From: Silene latifolia
Taxonomy: Eukaryota > Streptophyta > Magnoliopsida > Caryophyllales > Caryophyllaceae
Length of the DNA stretch: 64,000 bases
Assembly: GCF_048544455.1 (NCBI RefSeq)
Contig: NC_133534.1
Coordinates: forward strand, 34,844,217 to 34,908,216
Reading direction: 5' to 3'
In this document: piece by piece, positions 21,817 through 31,800 of the stretch
Layout: each line of letters begins with the position of its first letter
Numbering within the stretch: the stretch's first letter is position 1
The notes under the pieces: generated by a model
Told to the model about the DNA's origin: nothing
Database searches by the model: none
Seen by the model: the letters and a program-made list of their open reading frames with translations, nothing else
Translations under genes and position numbers: made by a program

Positions 21817-21917
21817 GAAAGACAAGAATGGCTACTCATGGAAAGTGTGTGTGAATTTTTTACATTAAACTTCCCGCGTTGGAGAGATTGCCCGAAACCT
21901 CTCTGTTGCATCTAGTT
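21809..21917 (+). repeat. 109-bp Athila flank, copy 2 of a segmental duplication
   Basis: Copy of 13,507-13,615. The join at 21,808/21,809 fuses the additional ORF of the SIRE-like element to Athila DNA, which marks the tandem-duplication breakpoint. Confidence 0.9.
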
Positions 21918-23039
21918 TGTTGATGATGACAAGTCCTTCATTTTTATATCCCGCCTAATTAACAGTATGTGCTAGACGTGTGTATGACAGGTCCAAAAGT
22001 GTTTCTTGTTTGCTCGGAAGAGAAGATGGATAAAGCTTGGATCAAGTCTTGGTTTGTGTCTAGAAATATGTAAGAGTATAAAATTTGTATTTACTCTTTT
22101 GTTCGGTCCAATAAATCACGGCTTTTTAATTCGGACAAAATATTTTCAAGATAAGACGTTTTTCCTTATAATTGTTTTTGGTGAAAATTTTCCGTGGGAT
22201 TCTCCTCTGTTTGCTCTAAAAGAAATATCTTTTTTTTAGGAGTTTGTGTTTGAAAAGGCAACTAAAAAAGATTATGGTCAAAGATTTTATTAGTTGCTTA
22301 ACCTCCAAGATTTTATTAGGTCAAACTCCTCAACAATTATTTAAGACGGAAATCTTTTGTCAAAAGGATCAAAAATTGACGTGAGTTTTTGAGAGCAAAA
22401 TAAGTCTTCAAAGTTTTAGCAAAGTCAGGTTCTTGAAAAGAGTATTTTGCAAGTCTGTTTTGAACTGCTTATTTATTTTCTCTTCGAGTTTTTGCAAAAT
22501 ATTTTTAAGCCGTGTTTTATAAGATCGTTCTTGAGTACACAAGTTCTTATATTCATAAGGATATTTTGTCTCCATTGTTCCTATTGTTGAACCATATAAG
22601 GAGACAATTTTGTGTTGTATTTTTCTCTTTGGTGAGTGAGTGTTTATTGGGGTACGGGGTTTATTTCGAGTCGCACGATCGGGGTTGATCGTGGGGGTTT
22701 TCTTTGTAATCGAGTTTGGTTATAAAGGAAATAATAATAAGAGAGAGAGTGGACGTAAACCTTTAGAGAGTAGGTCGAACCACGTTAAAAATCGTGTGTC
22801 TCTTGCTTTCTTTTGTTTCGTTTACCTTTGTTTTTATTTGTTTTTCCTTTTTGATTCACGTATTCACTCTAACGAACAATACAGCACAACTCTGATTGTT
22901 TGAACAGTCACCGAGACTGTTCAATTAGCCTGTGTATTGTTTCAGAAGAAAATTCGTGAATGGCCTAGCGCTTTAATTTTTAAAAGGGTACTTAATTCAC
23001 TCCCTCCCCCTCTTAAGTACCGGATCGATAAACTCAACA
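21918..23039 (+). mobile_element. SIRE-like copia LTR, copy 2
   Basis: 1,122 bp, TGTTGA...TCAACA. Differs from copy 1 by a handful of bases (an extra T in a T run near 22,230; TCGAGTTTTTG versus TCTGAGTTTTG; a changed stretch near 22,660). Followed by a TGGTATCAGAG primer-binding site at 23,042. Confidence 0.9.
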
Positions 23040-23116
23040 ATTGGTATCAGAGACTCGTGCTCTTGATTGCCTTACCGCATAGAGTTTGATCCTTTGAGTT
23101 TATTTTCGTCTTCAAA

Positions 23117-24274
23117 ATGAATTCCAAATCTGTCAAATGTCCTGTCTTTGATGGCACGGACTATGGCTGGTGGAAAAATTGCATGATGCGCTTCATTCAA
23201 GGAACAGACTATGAATGTTGGGTAATCATTCAGAATGGTCCTCTTGCCATCACTACCACTAGTGCTGCCAATGTGGTCAGTGCAAAGGATCCAAAGAATT
23301 ACACCTCTGATGACTATAAAAAAGCAGAGAAAAATTCAAGAGCTATATCACTTCTACAATCCGGTATCGGCGAATCCGAGATTAGCCGGATTGCGGGGTG
23401 TAAAACAGCCAAAGAAATTTGGGATAGTTTAGAATTAGCGTATGAAGGAACTGATAAGGTCAAGAAACAACGCATTGACATTCTTATGACAAAATATGAG
23501 TCATTTAAAATGAATCCAAATGAGTCTATAAACAGTATGTCTTCACGTTTTTCAAGCATTCGTAATGAACTTGCAAATCTTGGTAAGACTTTTGAAACTG
23601 AGGAAATTATCAGAAAAATCTTAAGAAGTCTTTCACATAAATGGTTACAAAAGGTCACCGCCATTGAGGAGGGAAGAAACTTTCCCACTCTTACCTATGA
23701 AGCATTGATGGGGAATCTTATGGCACACGAGTTAAAACTCGAAGGACATGCCGATGAGGAACCTAAAGCTAAGGGAATGGCCCTCAATGCCTTCTCAAGT
23801 GATAATGAAAGTGATCCTGAGGAGGAAGTAGCCTTGTTGTCAAAACGAATTGCTAGAATTATTAGAAAACAAAATCAAGGAAAGGTTGACAATTTTAAAT
23901 CAAGAAAGTCTGGCTCTTCAAATTTTTCAAATTCTTCTTCTTCTTCTACCTCACGATCTGTCTCTAGAATGGGTTATTTTAAATGTGGCGATCGTGATCA
24001 CCAGATCCGAAATTGTCCAAAATGGGATGAAGAAAAATCTAGAGACAAACATGAGAGAACTAAGCAGGAGTACAAACGTGCTATGATTGCTGCTGTTTGG
24101 GGTGAGTCCAATTCTGAGGACGATGAACCTCCCAAAGAAGAAAAAGAAGATAAGTTTTGCCTCAGGACTACGTATAAGCCGAGATCACAAAGAAAGACGC
24201 AAAATGACTCTCTAAGATGTCTAATGGCTAATTCAGAAGCATCAGATAGTGAATCAGATGATGAGGTAAGTCTT
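23117..24274 (+). CDS. SIRE-like copia gag, copy 2 (open, C-terminally truncated)
   Basis: Open from MNSKSVKCP through the gag core, Ser-rich linker, the altered knuckle YFKCGDRDHQIRNC (first Cys replaced by Tyr, as in copy 1) and the acidic linker SEASDSESDDEVSL. It lacks the frameshifts of copy 1 and shows the ancestral reading of that region. At 24,271 the sequence jumps into an LTR, so the coiled coil, second knuckle and all of pol are missing; the frame ends about 14 codons later at 24,316. It could still encode a gag-like protein of about 385 residues plus a short tail (inference). Confidence 0.8.
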
Positions 24275-24774
24275 ATATTCATAAGGATATTTTGTCTCCA
24301 TTGTTCCTATTGTTGAACCATATAAGGAGACAATTTTGTGTTGTATTTTTCTCTTTGGTGAGTGAGTGTTTATTGGGGTACGGGGTTGTACTCGAGTCGC
24401 ACGATCGGGGTTGATCGTGGGGGTTTTCTTTGTAATCGAGTTTGGTTATAAAGAAAATAATAATAAGAGAGAGGGTGGACGTAGACCTTTAGAGAGTAGG
24501 TCGAACCACGTTAAAAATCGTGTCTCTTGCTTTCTTTTGTTTCGTTTACCTTTGTTTTTATTTGTTTTTCCTTTTTGATTCATGTATTCACTCTAACGAA
24601 CAATACAGCATAACTCTGATTGTTTGAACAGTCACCGAGACTGTTCAATTAGCCTGTGTATTGTTTCAGAAGAAAATTCGTGAACGACCTAGCGCTTTAA
24701 TTTCGCTTTAATTTTTAAAAGGGTACTTAATTCACCCCCTCCCCCTCTTAAGTACCGGATCGATAAACTCAACA
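24271..24774 (+). mobile_element. SIRE-like copia LTR, copy 3 (5' truncated)
   Basis: Equivalent to positions 14,242-14,736 of copy 1, ending GATAAACTCAACA. It contains a small private duplication (CGCTTTAATTT twice, near 24,694-24,716). The join with gag shares the 4-bp microhomology TCTT. Confidence 0.9.
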
Positions 24775-25482
24775 CTCTCACCTACCCGAGATGACACCAC
24801 CTCGTCCTCCGGCCCAAACTTATCTCATTCCGGTTGAACTTACCTATGCCCTTAGTGATGAGGAAGTAGAACGAGCCCGTACACCGACACTACCCCATGA
24901 ACCCCCTAAACCCTCGATGCATGCTTCATCATCCTCATACATGACCATGCCTTCACCGCCCCATGAACCTCCTAGACATTCTATGTATGCTCCGTCGTCA
25001 TCATATATGCCATGCCTTCACCACTTCATGACCCTCCTAGGAATTCTATGCATATACCACTACATACCGGGGGATATACCCAACCTCAACCGACCTATGA
25101 CCACAACTATCACATGTCGGACATCATCCAACGTGTGAACACCGACCTAGTGTTGCGGGACATACACTAAATGACATGGTGCCAAGGTGTAAGACCCGAC
25201 CACCGCCCTAGTTATTGGTCCGACATGGGAGATACTTTGGGAGTTTTCAAGGCCTATGGTGTCAAATCTTCATATTGGGATACTAGAATCCCTCAAAATG
25301 ATGGACACTTACTTGGTATATGGGCAGGAGCCCAGTATGCCACCAGAAGTTTTTTTGGTGACACTTATCAAGGAGGTGGAAGCGGCGATTACCAAGGAAG
25401 TGGAAGCGGAGAAGGAGCATCGGGTATGGAATCGAGGCCTATGGATCATGGTGGCGGCTATTATGATGTGGTGATTTAGAAT
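24775..25482 (+). pseudogene. Athila ORF1-like protein, C-terminal part (broken)
   Basis: Resumes directly after the third LTR. From 24,791 there is a Pro/Ser-rich frame with internal repeats (PHEPP...SSSYM, two to three times), then a stop. From 25,171 a second open frame ends with Gly/Ser repeats (GGGSGDYQGSGSGEG). Low-complexity, Pro- and Gly-rich tails fit the C-terminus of Athila-type ORF1. It is the plausible continuation of 12,650-13,615, split by the copia block. No matching 5-bp target duplication was found (left flank TAGTT, right flank CTCTC), as expected if one side was rearranged. Confidence 0.45.
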
Positions 25483-26038
25483 GCGTAAACGGAGACCTTG
25501 AGTGTAGACACCTCGTTTCTGCACCTCCCGCCAAACACCCAGTGATGATTGTGCCGCATGTTTGATTATGCAGAGCGATTTATGACATTTCGTAAGTTCG
25601 TCGACACGTGATAGCTCAAACAGTCAAGACAACCTCATGGTCTTCATCTAGGAGTCATTACGTTCGTTTTGACAATAATTAGAGTACATTTGGAGTCCGG
25701 GTCAAAAACCGTTTCCATTTTTTAAAACCGTCTAAAACACATGTTGGAATATTCTGGAAATTTCCGGAGTAATATTCCTAAGTTTTATCTTTTTCACGGA
25801 AATATTTACCTTGCGGAATAAGAAAGCTCACATCTTCTTGAATTCCTAAAATCAACAGCGGAAATCTTTCTTGCTGAGGAGGAAACTGCCCAAGAGAGAA
25901 CGCAGCAGGTACTACGCCTCTTGGAAAGGTCGCAGTTCCTGCTGCGCCTCTTCCTGGGCTGCTTTTTCTCCAGTTTCCGAATTTCCTCCATATTCTTTTC
26001 CTAATTTTACCCTTACCATAATTCCTCCGTGTGATTAG

Positions 26039-26047
26039 TATAAATAT
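26039..26047 (+). promoter_or_regulatory. TATA box of the LTR-like block
   Basis: GTATAAATATAGG, a good TATA box between the first and second palindrome pairs. Confidence 0.5.
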
Positions 26048-26569
26048 AGGCCCTCGCCTCACATATTTCTCATTCGAGTGTCTGCCCATCTCTTCTCCCT
26101 TTGCATTCTAAGACCGCGCTCTTACTTTTCGACGCCTATGTGCTTGATCAATCGACCACGTAAGCTCAGATCCTTCTGAGTGCCTGTCACGTTTGCATGA
26201 CCGACCAATTTGACCACTACACTTCAATAAATTTAATCAAATTTTTCTAAATTCCTCTTTAGAGGGCACTTTCATTCTGCATCTAGTCGAGCAATCACTA
26301 ATATGACAACTTAGTTAATCTCGCTTCGCCAAACATGTAAGTATGAGGGTGTAAAACCCAATTTATTTGTTGTATTTTATTTTATATCAATTAATGTACG
26401 AGTTTATATCATGAGTATGTTTAAAAACGTTTTCAAAATCATATTTTAAAACCCTTTTGACGAAGCAGTAGAGAGACACCGCCGAGAAGAAACGCAACAG
26501 CAGTTGCGCCTTCTGGAATAGTCGCAGCACTTGCTGCGCCTCTTCCAGAGGTTGCTTAGCCATTGTTGC

Positions 26570-26616
26570 TCTTCTTCTTCTTCTTCTTCTTCTTCTTCTT
26601 CTTCTTCTTCTTCTTC
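26570..26616 (+). repeat. (CTT)n microsatellite
   Basis: About 15 uninterrupted CTT units. Ser-, Phe- and Arg-only open frames over it are artefacts. Confidence 0.95.
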
Positions 26617-27828
26617 CGTGTTTCATCTATTTCATTCGAAGGCTCGGTTTTTTCCGTTTTCTTCTTTATTTCCTTTCAAGTTTTTTTTTCGTTCATTCAC
26701 AAATTGTTTTACAAAATTCCTTTCAATAAATCCGACCTAACTCCCTTATAATTCGATATTTGTGGGTTTTGGTCATTAAATTCGAACCCGTATTCAAGAG
26801 GCTCGATTTGTTCATATCAAGTCCCTCGATTTCATCTTTGATATACGTTTTTGATTATGTTCTTATCTTTTACCTTTTCAAATCTCATCTCTAATCCGAA
26901 TTTTGTGTATAAACCCGTTTTCCGACATTAATTTATAATTAACTCATAATAATTCGTTTCCATTCGTTTTTCTTGCTTTACGACGATCTCATATGCATAT
27001 AATACTGTTAAATCACTTATACTCGAGATATGATTCCATAATTAACCTTAATCAACCAACGAACTATAATGATTAACGAGTCTGACTTTCACAGTCAGAA
27101 CCCAACTCAAGAACAGTCGCATGAACTGATGCGCCTCTTCTAAGAGACGCAACAGATGCTGCGCCTGTTCTGAGGTGGCTTCTGCCTCTAAACTTGTCGT
27201 GTTTTGACGTAAGTTTTCTAATTAGGTTTTAATCGATTATTTTCCTTATTATCGTTGTTAATTCGACATATCTTCATATTTTCATATTTCTCATATTCTA
27301 TTTCTATTTCAAAACTCTCTTTAAGCGTACTCGTGACGTAAATTCATTTGTTTTTTGTAATTCGATTGTAATTTATTTCCTGTAATTCATCTATTGCAAT
27401 TTATCATTCTTGCATGATTTACTTACTTGGCAACCACATGCATGTAATCAATCTAATTCCAACTTCGACCCTTCAATTAAATGCTAAATTCCTTGTTCAC
27501 CGACATTTAATTCTCACGTGTTAGGATCAATCCGTGTTTGTTGCATTGCATGCATACAACTGACAACATATCGAGTATAAACAACTTCCCTGATCATTAG
27601 TAGAGGCCGCTATCGAGGCGGGCGGGATTAAGTGTTCAAATAAACGAGCTTCCTAATACATACCCTCACCCCTTACTCAAGATCTCTGTGAACATCCGTG
27701 TTCATTGGCATCATAATAGTCATTCTAGACATAGAATGCTAAGGGTAATGAATTTCTTAGTGTTCATGTTATTACTTTGTGTCTTGACATGACATGAAGT
27801 ATTCGAACGGTTCCAATTTTCCATAAAA

Positions 27829-28841
27829 ATTGGTGGCGACTGCACAAATGCAGACTTGTCAAACCTTTCACCAGTTTCAATGCCTTTTAAATCGGTAACG
27901 ACTCATGACGTGCCTCGGCCTCGCGCCGAAGTTGCCTGGGAGAATTGTCACCGCCTCGAAACCAATGCGCGGGTGCGTGCGGCGCGGGTGGCTGTGTCCA
28001 CATCGAGAGAGGCAAGGAGTGAAGAGCGTAGCACCCGAAGAGAAGAATTGACGGTAAACAACGAGGGAGCTGGTATGGTGGGCAAAAAGACTTGGTAAGA
28101 GAAGAAAGTCCTCACATTAGATTTGATTGTTTTGAGTCGGACTAGCTAACATTTGTCTCGATTGAGACTTGAACATTTTATTCATAGTATGCAATCTTGG
28201 TCATAAGGACAAAAAAACTCATTTGCATTTGGTAATATGATAGTGTGGTTACCACCATTGAGACTTAATTGCTTTTGTGTAAAAGATAGGTATATTTGAC
28301 GTTTTCGAGCCAATGACACTTTCCTCAGGCGACACTCGACCGAGTACTAGCTTCACTCGACTGAGTGTCACTTACTCGACCGAGTGGATCCCTTCACTCG
28401 ATTGAGTAGGGCCATTGACAGAACCTGGAAACCTGTTGGAAATTGGGCACTCGACTGAGTAAGTTCGGGCACTCGACCGAATGCGTGTCACTCTTAGTAG
28501 TTGAGTGAGCCTAGTAAGACTTCCATGATCGATTTCCATGAATTGTTTACGTTTGATAATAATACTTGGTGTGGACACAATTAGCATGACCTTCTGCTTA
28601 GGGATGGTCTAATGGGATGCCGATTACAACTTCTTAAAAACGCGCCAAGCTTACGCGGAGTCCACTATCTTTCTCACCATTATTAAGTTAAAGGACAATA
28701 AAGGACAACAAGTGTCAAAGCGTGACACACCCACCATACTTAATTTTAGCGTTTTAGGTGTTGCTTCTTGTCCCAAATTCAACCACCTTCATACGTTACC
28801 GAGTTTCCCTGATCATCACATTTTTCCAGGTGAACCCAATA
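27829..28841 (+). other. Retroelement leader remnant and annexin upstream region
   Basis: 27,829-28,100 begins with a primer-binding-site-like TGGCGACTGC and has an 80-codon open frame (27,856-28,098) of no recognised family, possibly a degraded leader. 28,334-28,482 holds palindrome array F. The last 350 bp before the annexin ATG have no clear TATA box; a CA-rich tract near 28,715-28,740 (CACACCCACCATACTTAA) may lie near the start of transcription. Confidence 0.4.
28334..28482. repeat. Palindrome array F (6 units) upstream of the annexin gene
   Basis: Units start at 28,334, 28,355, 28,374, 28,396, 28,449 and 28,471 (spacings 21, 19, 22, 53, 22). Consensus ACTCGACCGAGT with variants ACTCGACTGAGT and ACTCGATTGAGT. 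A further degenerate unit may follow near 28,489. About 360-510 bp upstream of the annexin start codon. Confidence 0.9.
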
Positions 28842-31800
28842 ATGTCGACCTTGAGCATTCCTCCCGTTGCTCTTTCTCCTCGTGACGACGCCGTTCAACT
28901 CTACAAAGCCTTTAAAGGTCTCTCCTCCTTTTTTTTTCATTCTTTATTTTCTTGTATTTACCCAATTTCAAATGCATGTTTGATTTATTTAATTCTAGTT
29001 TTAATCATTGTTGAGATGTTTATTATGCTAATCAAGCGTTCCGATTATCTCATTGTTAATTTTATTTCGTTTGATCGTCGACAGTGGCGTATTTAGGATT
29101 TGTTTACAGGGGGTGCGGTTACAAATTTGTGATAGCTTACAACGGAATTTACTCAAAAAATGTTTTTAACGTAGTAAGAATTTTTGTAATAAGAATAACT
29201 TATTAGGGGTTATATTCTTCCCTATTACTAAAACTTGGGAGAGACGGTCTCTCACTAAGTTATTGAGAGACCAATCTTTCGTACCCTTTTATTTGTATTT
29301 CGTACCCTTTTTATTGTTGATCGTGACATAGTAATTTCGTACCTATTTACCTAATAAATGTACCCATTTTATCATTAATCATGATTTGTACCTATTTTAT
29401 TACCTTTAGTACCACTTTTTCTTAAAATTGTACAATGATCTCTCAATAAAGCTTATTAAGAGACCGTCTTTCAGGAGACCTACTCCTTTCCTATAGCCAC
29501 GGAATGAACACAAATACTTGTATAAGGCCGTATTACCCAAGTATATACTACCTTTAATTCATATATGGAAGTGATTTTTTATAATAAATGAGTTGTTTGG
29601 TAGCTAACTTGTATAAAATCGTCTTACACAAGACCAATTGCAATATTAATTATTAATTTCATATCGAAAGCTAGCAACAAAAATACAAGGAAACGTTAAT
29701 ATAGGAATCAACCAATGATTTTGTTATAAAAGAGGAGAGTATTTACGAGTTGAAATTACTTGAGAAAACAAAAAATAACTAAAGTTTGGAGAAACAGAAA
29801 TAAAAGAGAGCAGAATTGTTGAGTAGGAGGATCGAACCCAAAATTCCAAACATGCATCAGGTACATCTTACCACTGCACCACATTCAACATCATGCTATC
29901 TATTGGTTGTCAATTAACTTATTCTGGGATGAATGGGGGGTGCAGGTGCATCCACTGCACCCCTTTAGATACGCCAATGATCGTCGATTAAATCTTTGTC
30001 GAACTGCATTGACATGGACGCAAGGATGATAACACGTTATAATTGTTTCCTACGCAAGTTGTTATGGCCTAGCAATTAAGACGGAGATATAATGGACAAT
30101 TTGTTTCCTACAGAAGTTGTTATGGCCCAGTTATTAAGACGGAGATATAATAGAGATATAATGGACAATAAGTTGCAGGTTTAAATCTTCGATATTGGTA
30201 TTGTTTGGCCAAGCTTAAAATGTGCTTTTGTAATTGAAAAAGTAGTAGCTTGGCCAAACATGGTAAATTAGAAAGTTTTAAAAGTGCTTTTTAGAAGTCA
30301 AAAACTGATTATTCACCCCAGAAGTAGTATTTACTACTTCTACTTCTACTTTTTACCTAAAGAACCAAATAAGGAAACAAAAGTTGTGTTAAAGTAGTTA
30401 GGCCAAACATATAAATTTTGTGAAAAACTACATTTACAAAAGTATGGCCAAACAACTAAATTTTTTCCGAAAAGTAACTTGTGAATAAACTCCTTTTAAA
30501 AAGGAAAAGTCATTTTCCATAAGGCCAAACAGCACCATTGTATTGTTGGGAAATTAGCGTCAATCTCCCACGCGCAACGGAAGCAACCAATTGACAAGTA
30601 AACCGTAAAGGTAAATAAATGTAAGCAATAATAAGACGAGACGATATTTTAGGTCAAACCCAGGGCAAAACCTTCCAAAACCGGAAGTAAAACCCACTAG
30701 CCAAATAGACTAGAATCCACTATAATAATATTGTACCAGTACAACGTAACCGTCCCGAATAAATACTAACTCGGAACCCACAATAATATAAGATAACAAC
30801 CTCTAGCCCTCCAGTAATATTAGTCAATGCCACTAATTTCACCCTAGAGTAACCTCATAAATTATTGTATAAAAACACATGTCGTATTGCCTCTCACCCT
30901 CAAACCCGACTTGCTATTTTCTAGCTAAGTCACCTTGTTTGATATATGTTGTGAGATATTGTTGTGTTATTTTCCAAATGAAAACCATCCTTTATATAGG
31001 AAAGCCTATGGAACAAATTCCATGTACTAACATCTTCATAAAGACATTAGCTCCCCTTGTCCATAGCTAATACAATGAATCAAATATAATTCATTGAACT
31101 CCACCATGTACATTATAACTTTGTAATGTATGTACATGTAACATCTTGCAACATTGAACAAAACTTGTGTTGGACAATTGGGTGTTACCCAACATGTATT
31201 GCTCTTAGGACTCTCATTTGACACACAAAAGAGAGTCTTACAATTGTAGAATTGTGTTATCTTGTCATATGCAGTGTACTTGAACACGTTTATTAGTAGG
31301 TATATTGAGTATAACACGTAACCATACACCCTAGCCAACGAGAAACCCCGTTCATTTTATATCACTGTTATTTATAACAGTAGTTTTCTTATTGGCGGAA
31401 TAGTAGAATTGCGGGACACCTCGTGTATCTAAAACATTCTTGTGCTTCAACATGTTAGCCTTGTTTGTAGATTATGAGCTTATTATTAAGGCCGAAATCA
31501 GCTTGGTCGAATTAGTTGGCATGAATTTATGTAAACTATGAGTGGTGCAAACTCCAATGTCTACGAATACCATTGGGCTTTCTTGTAGGTGGATATGGAT
31601 TAGTCATTAGCGGGATTTTCATTTGAAGATGGTTTTATTCTCTTATCTAACATACTTTTGGTACCAGGGTTTGGATGTGACACTTCAGCTGTGATCAGTA
31701 TTCTCGCTCACCGTGATGCTACACAGCGCGGTATTATTCAGCAGGAATTTAGAGCTTTGTACCATGAAGATATGCTCAAACGTTTATCAAAGGAGCTCAG

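Larger units (their letters stand above)
25902..27170. repeat. Three pairs of GCAGCAnnTGCTGC-type palindromes at 30-bp spacing
   Basis: Unit starts: 25,902 and 25,932; 26,494 and 26,524; 27,119 and 27,149. Each unit is an imperfect palindrome (for example GCAGCACTTGCTGC) followed by GCC(T)TCTT. Every pair is exactly 30 bp apart, and pairs recur after 592 and 625 bp. Confidence 0.85.
25501..27828 (+). mobile_element. LTR-like block of a gypsy (Tat-type?) element
   Basis: Starts TGTAGACACC after the end of the Athila ORF. It has a TATA box near 26,039 and ends just before TGGTGGCGACTGC (27,833), which resembles the tRNA-Arg type primer-binding site (TGGCGACT...) of Tat/Ogre elements. It contains three pairs of GCAGCA palindromes and a (CTT)n run. 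No second LTR is in the window, so the limits are provisional. No coding sequence is supported. Confidence 0.45.
29082..29979. mobile_element. hAT-like non-autonomous element in annexin intron 1
   Basis: 898 bp. Termini CAGTGGCGTATTTA and TAGATACGCCAATG form an inverted repeat. Perfect 8-bp target duplication ATCGTCGA at 29,074-29,081 and 29,980-29,987, the hAT hallmark. No transposase ORF. It contains a nested inverted-repeat element and a tRNA-like stretch. Confidence 0.9.

Noticed and set aside
24271-24274. Gag copy 2 as a retrotransposed spliced transcript
   Set aside because: The donor bases GTAAGT are kept at the join, so splicing did not make it; microhomology deletion fits better.
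13611-24779. A clean SIRE insertion with target duplication
   Set aside because: The 5-bp flanks differ (TAGTT and CTCTC).
26387-26751. Arg-, Ser- and Phe-rich open frames
   Set aside because: Translations of the (CTT)n run in an LTR-like block.
28758-28841. Upstream in-frame ATG as the annexin start
   Set aside because: The extension is hydrophobic and not annexin-like, while MSTL at 28,842 gives the normal N-terminus and a 316-residue protein.
29827-29890. A functional tRNA gene
   Set aside because: A- and B-box-like pieces but no complete cloverleaf; it lies inside a hAT-like element.
30544-31376. A copia solo LTR in annexin intron 1
   Set aside because: An LTR-like start (TGTTGGGAAATT), but no matching end or target duplication.
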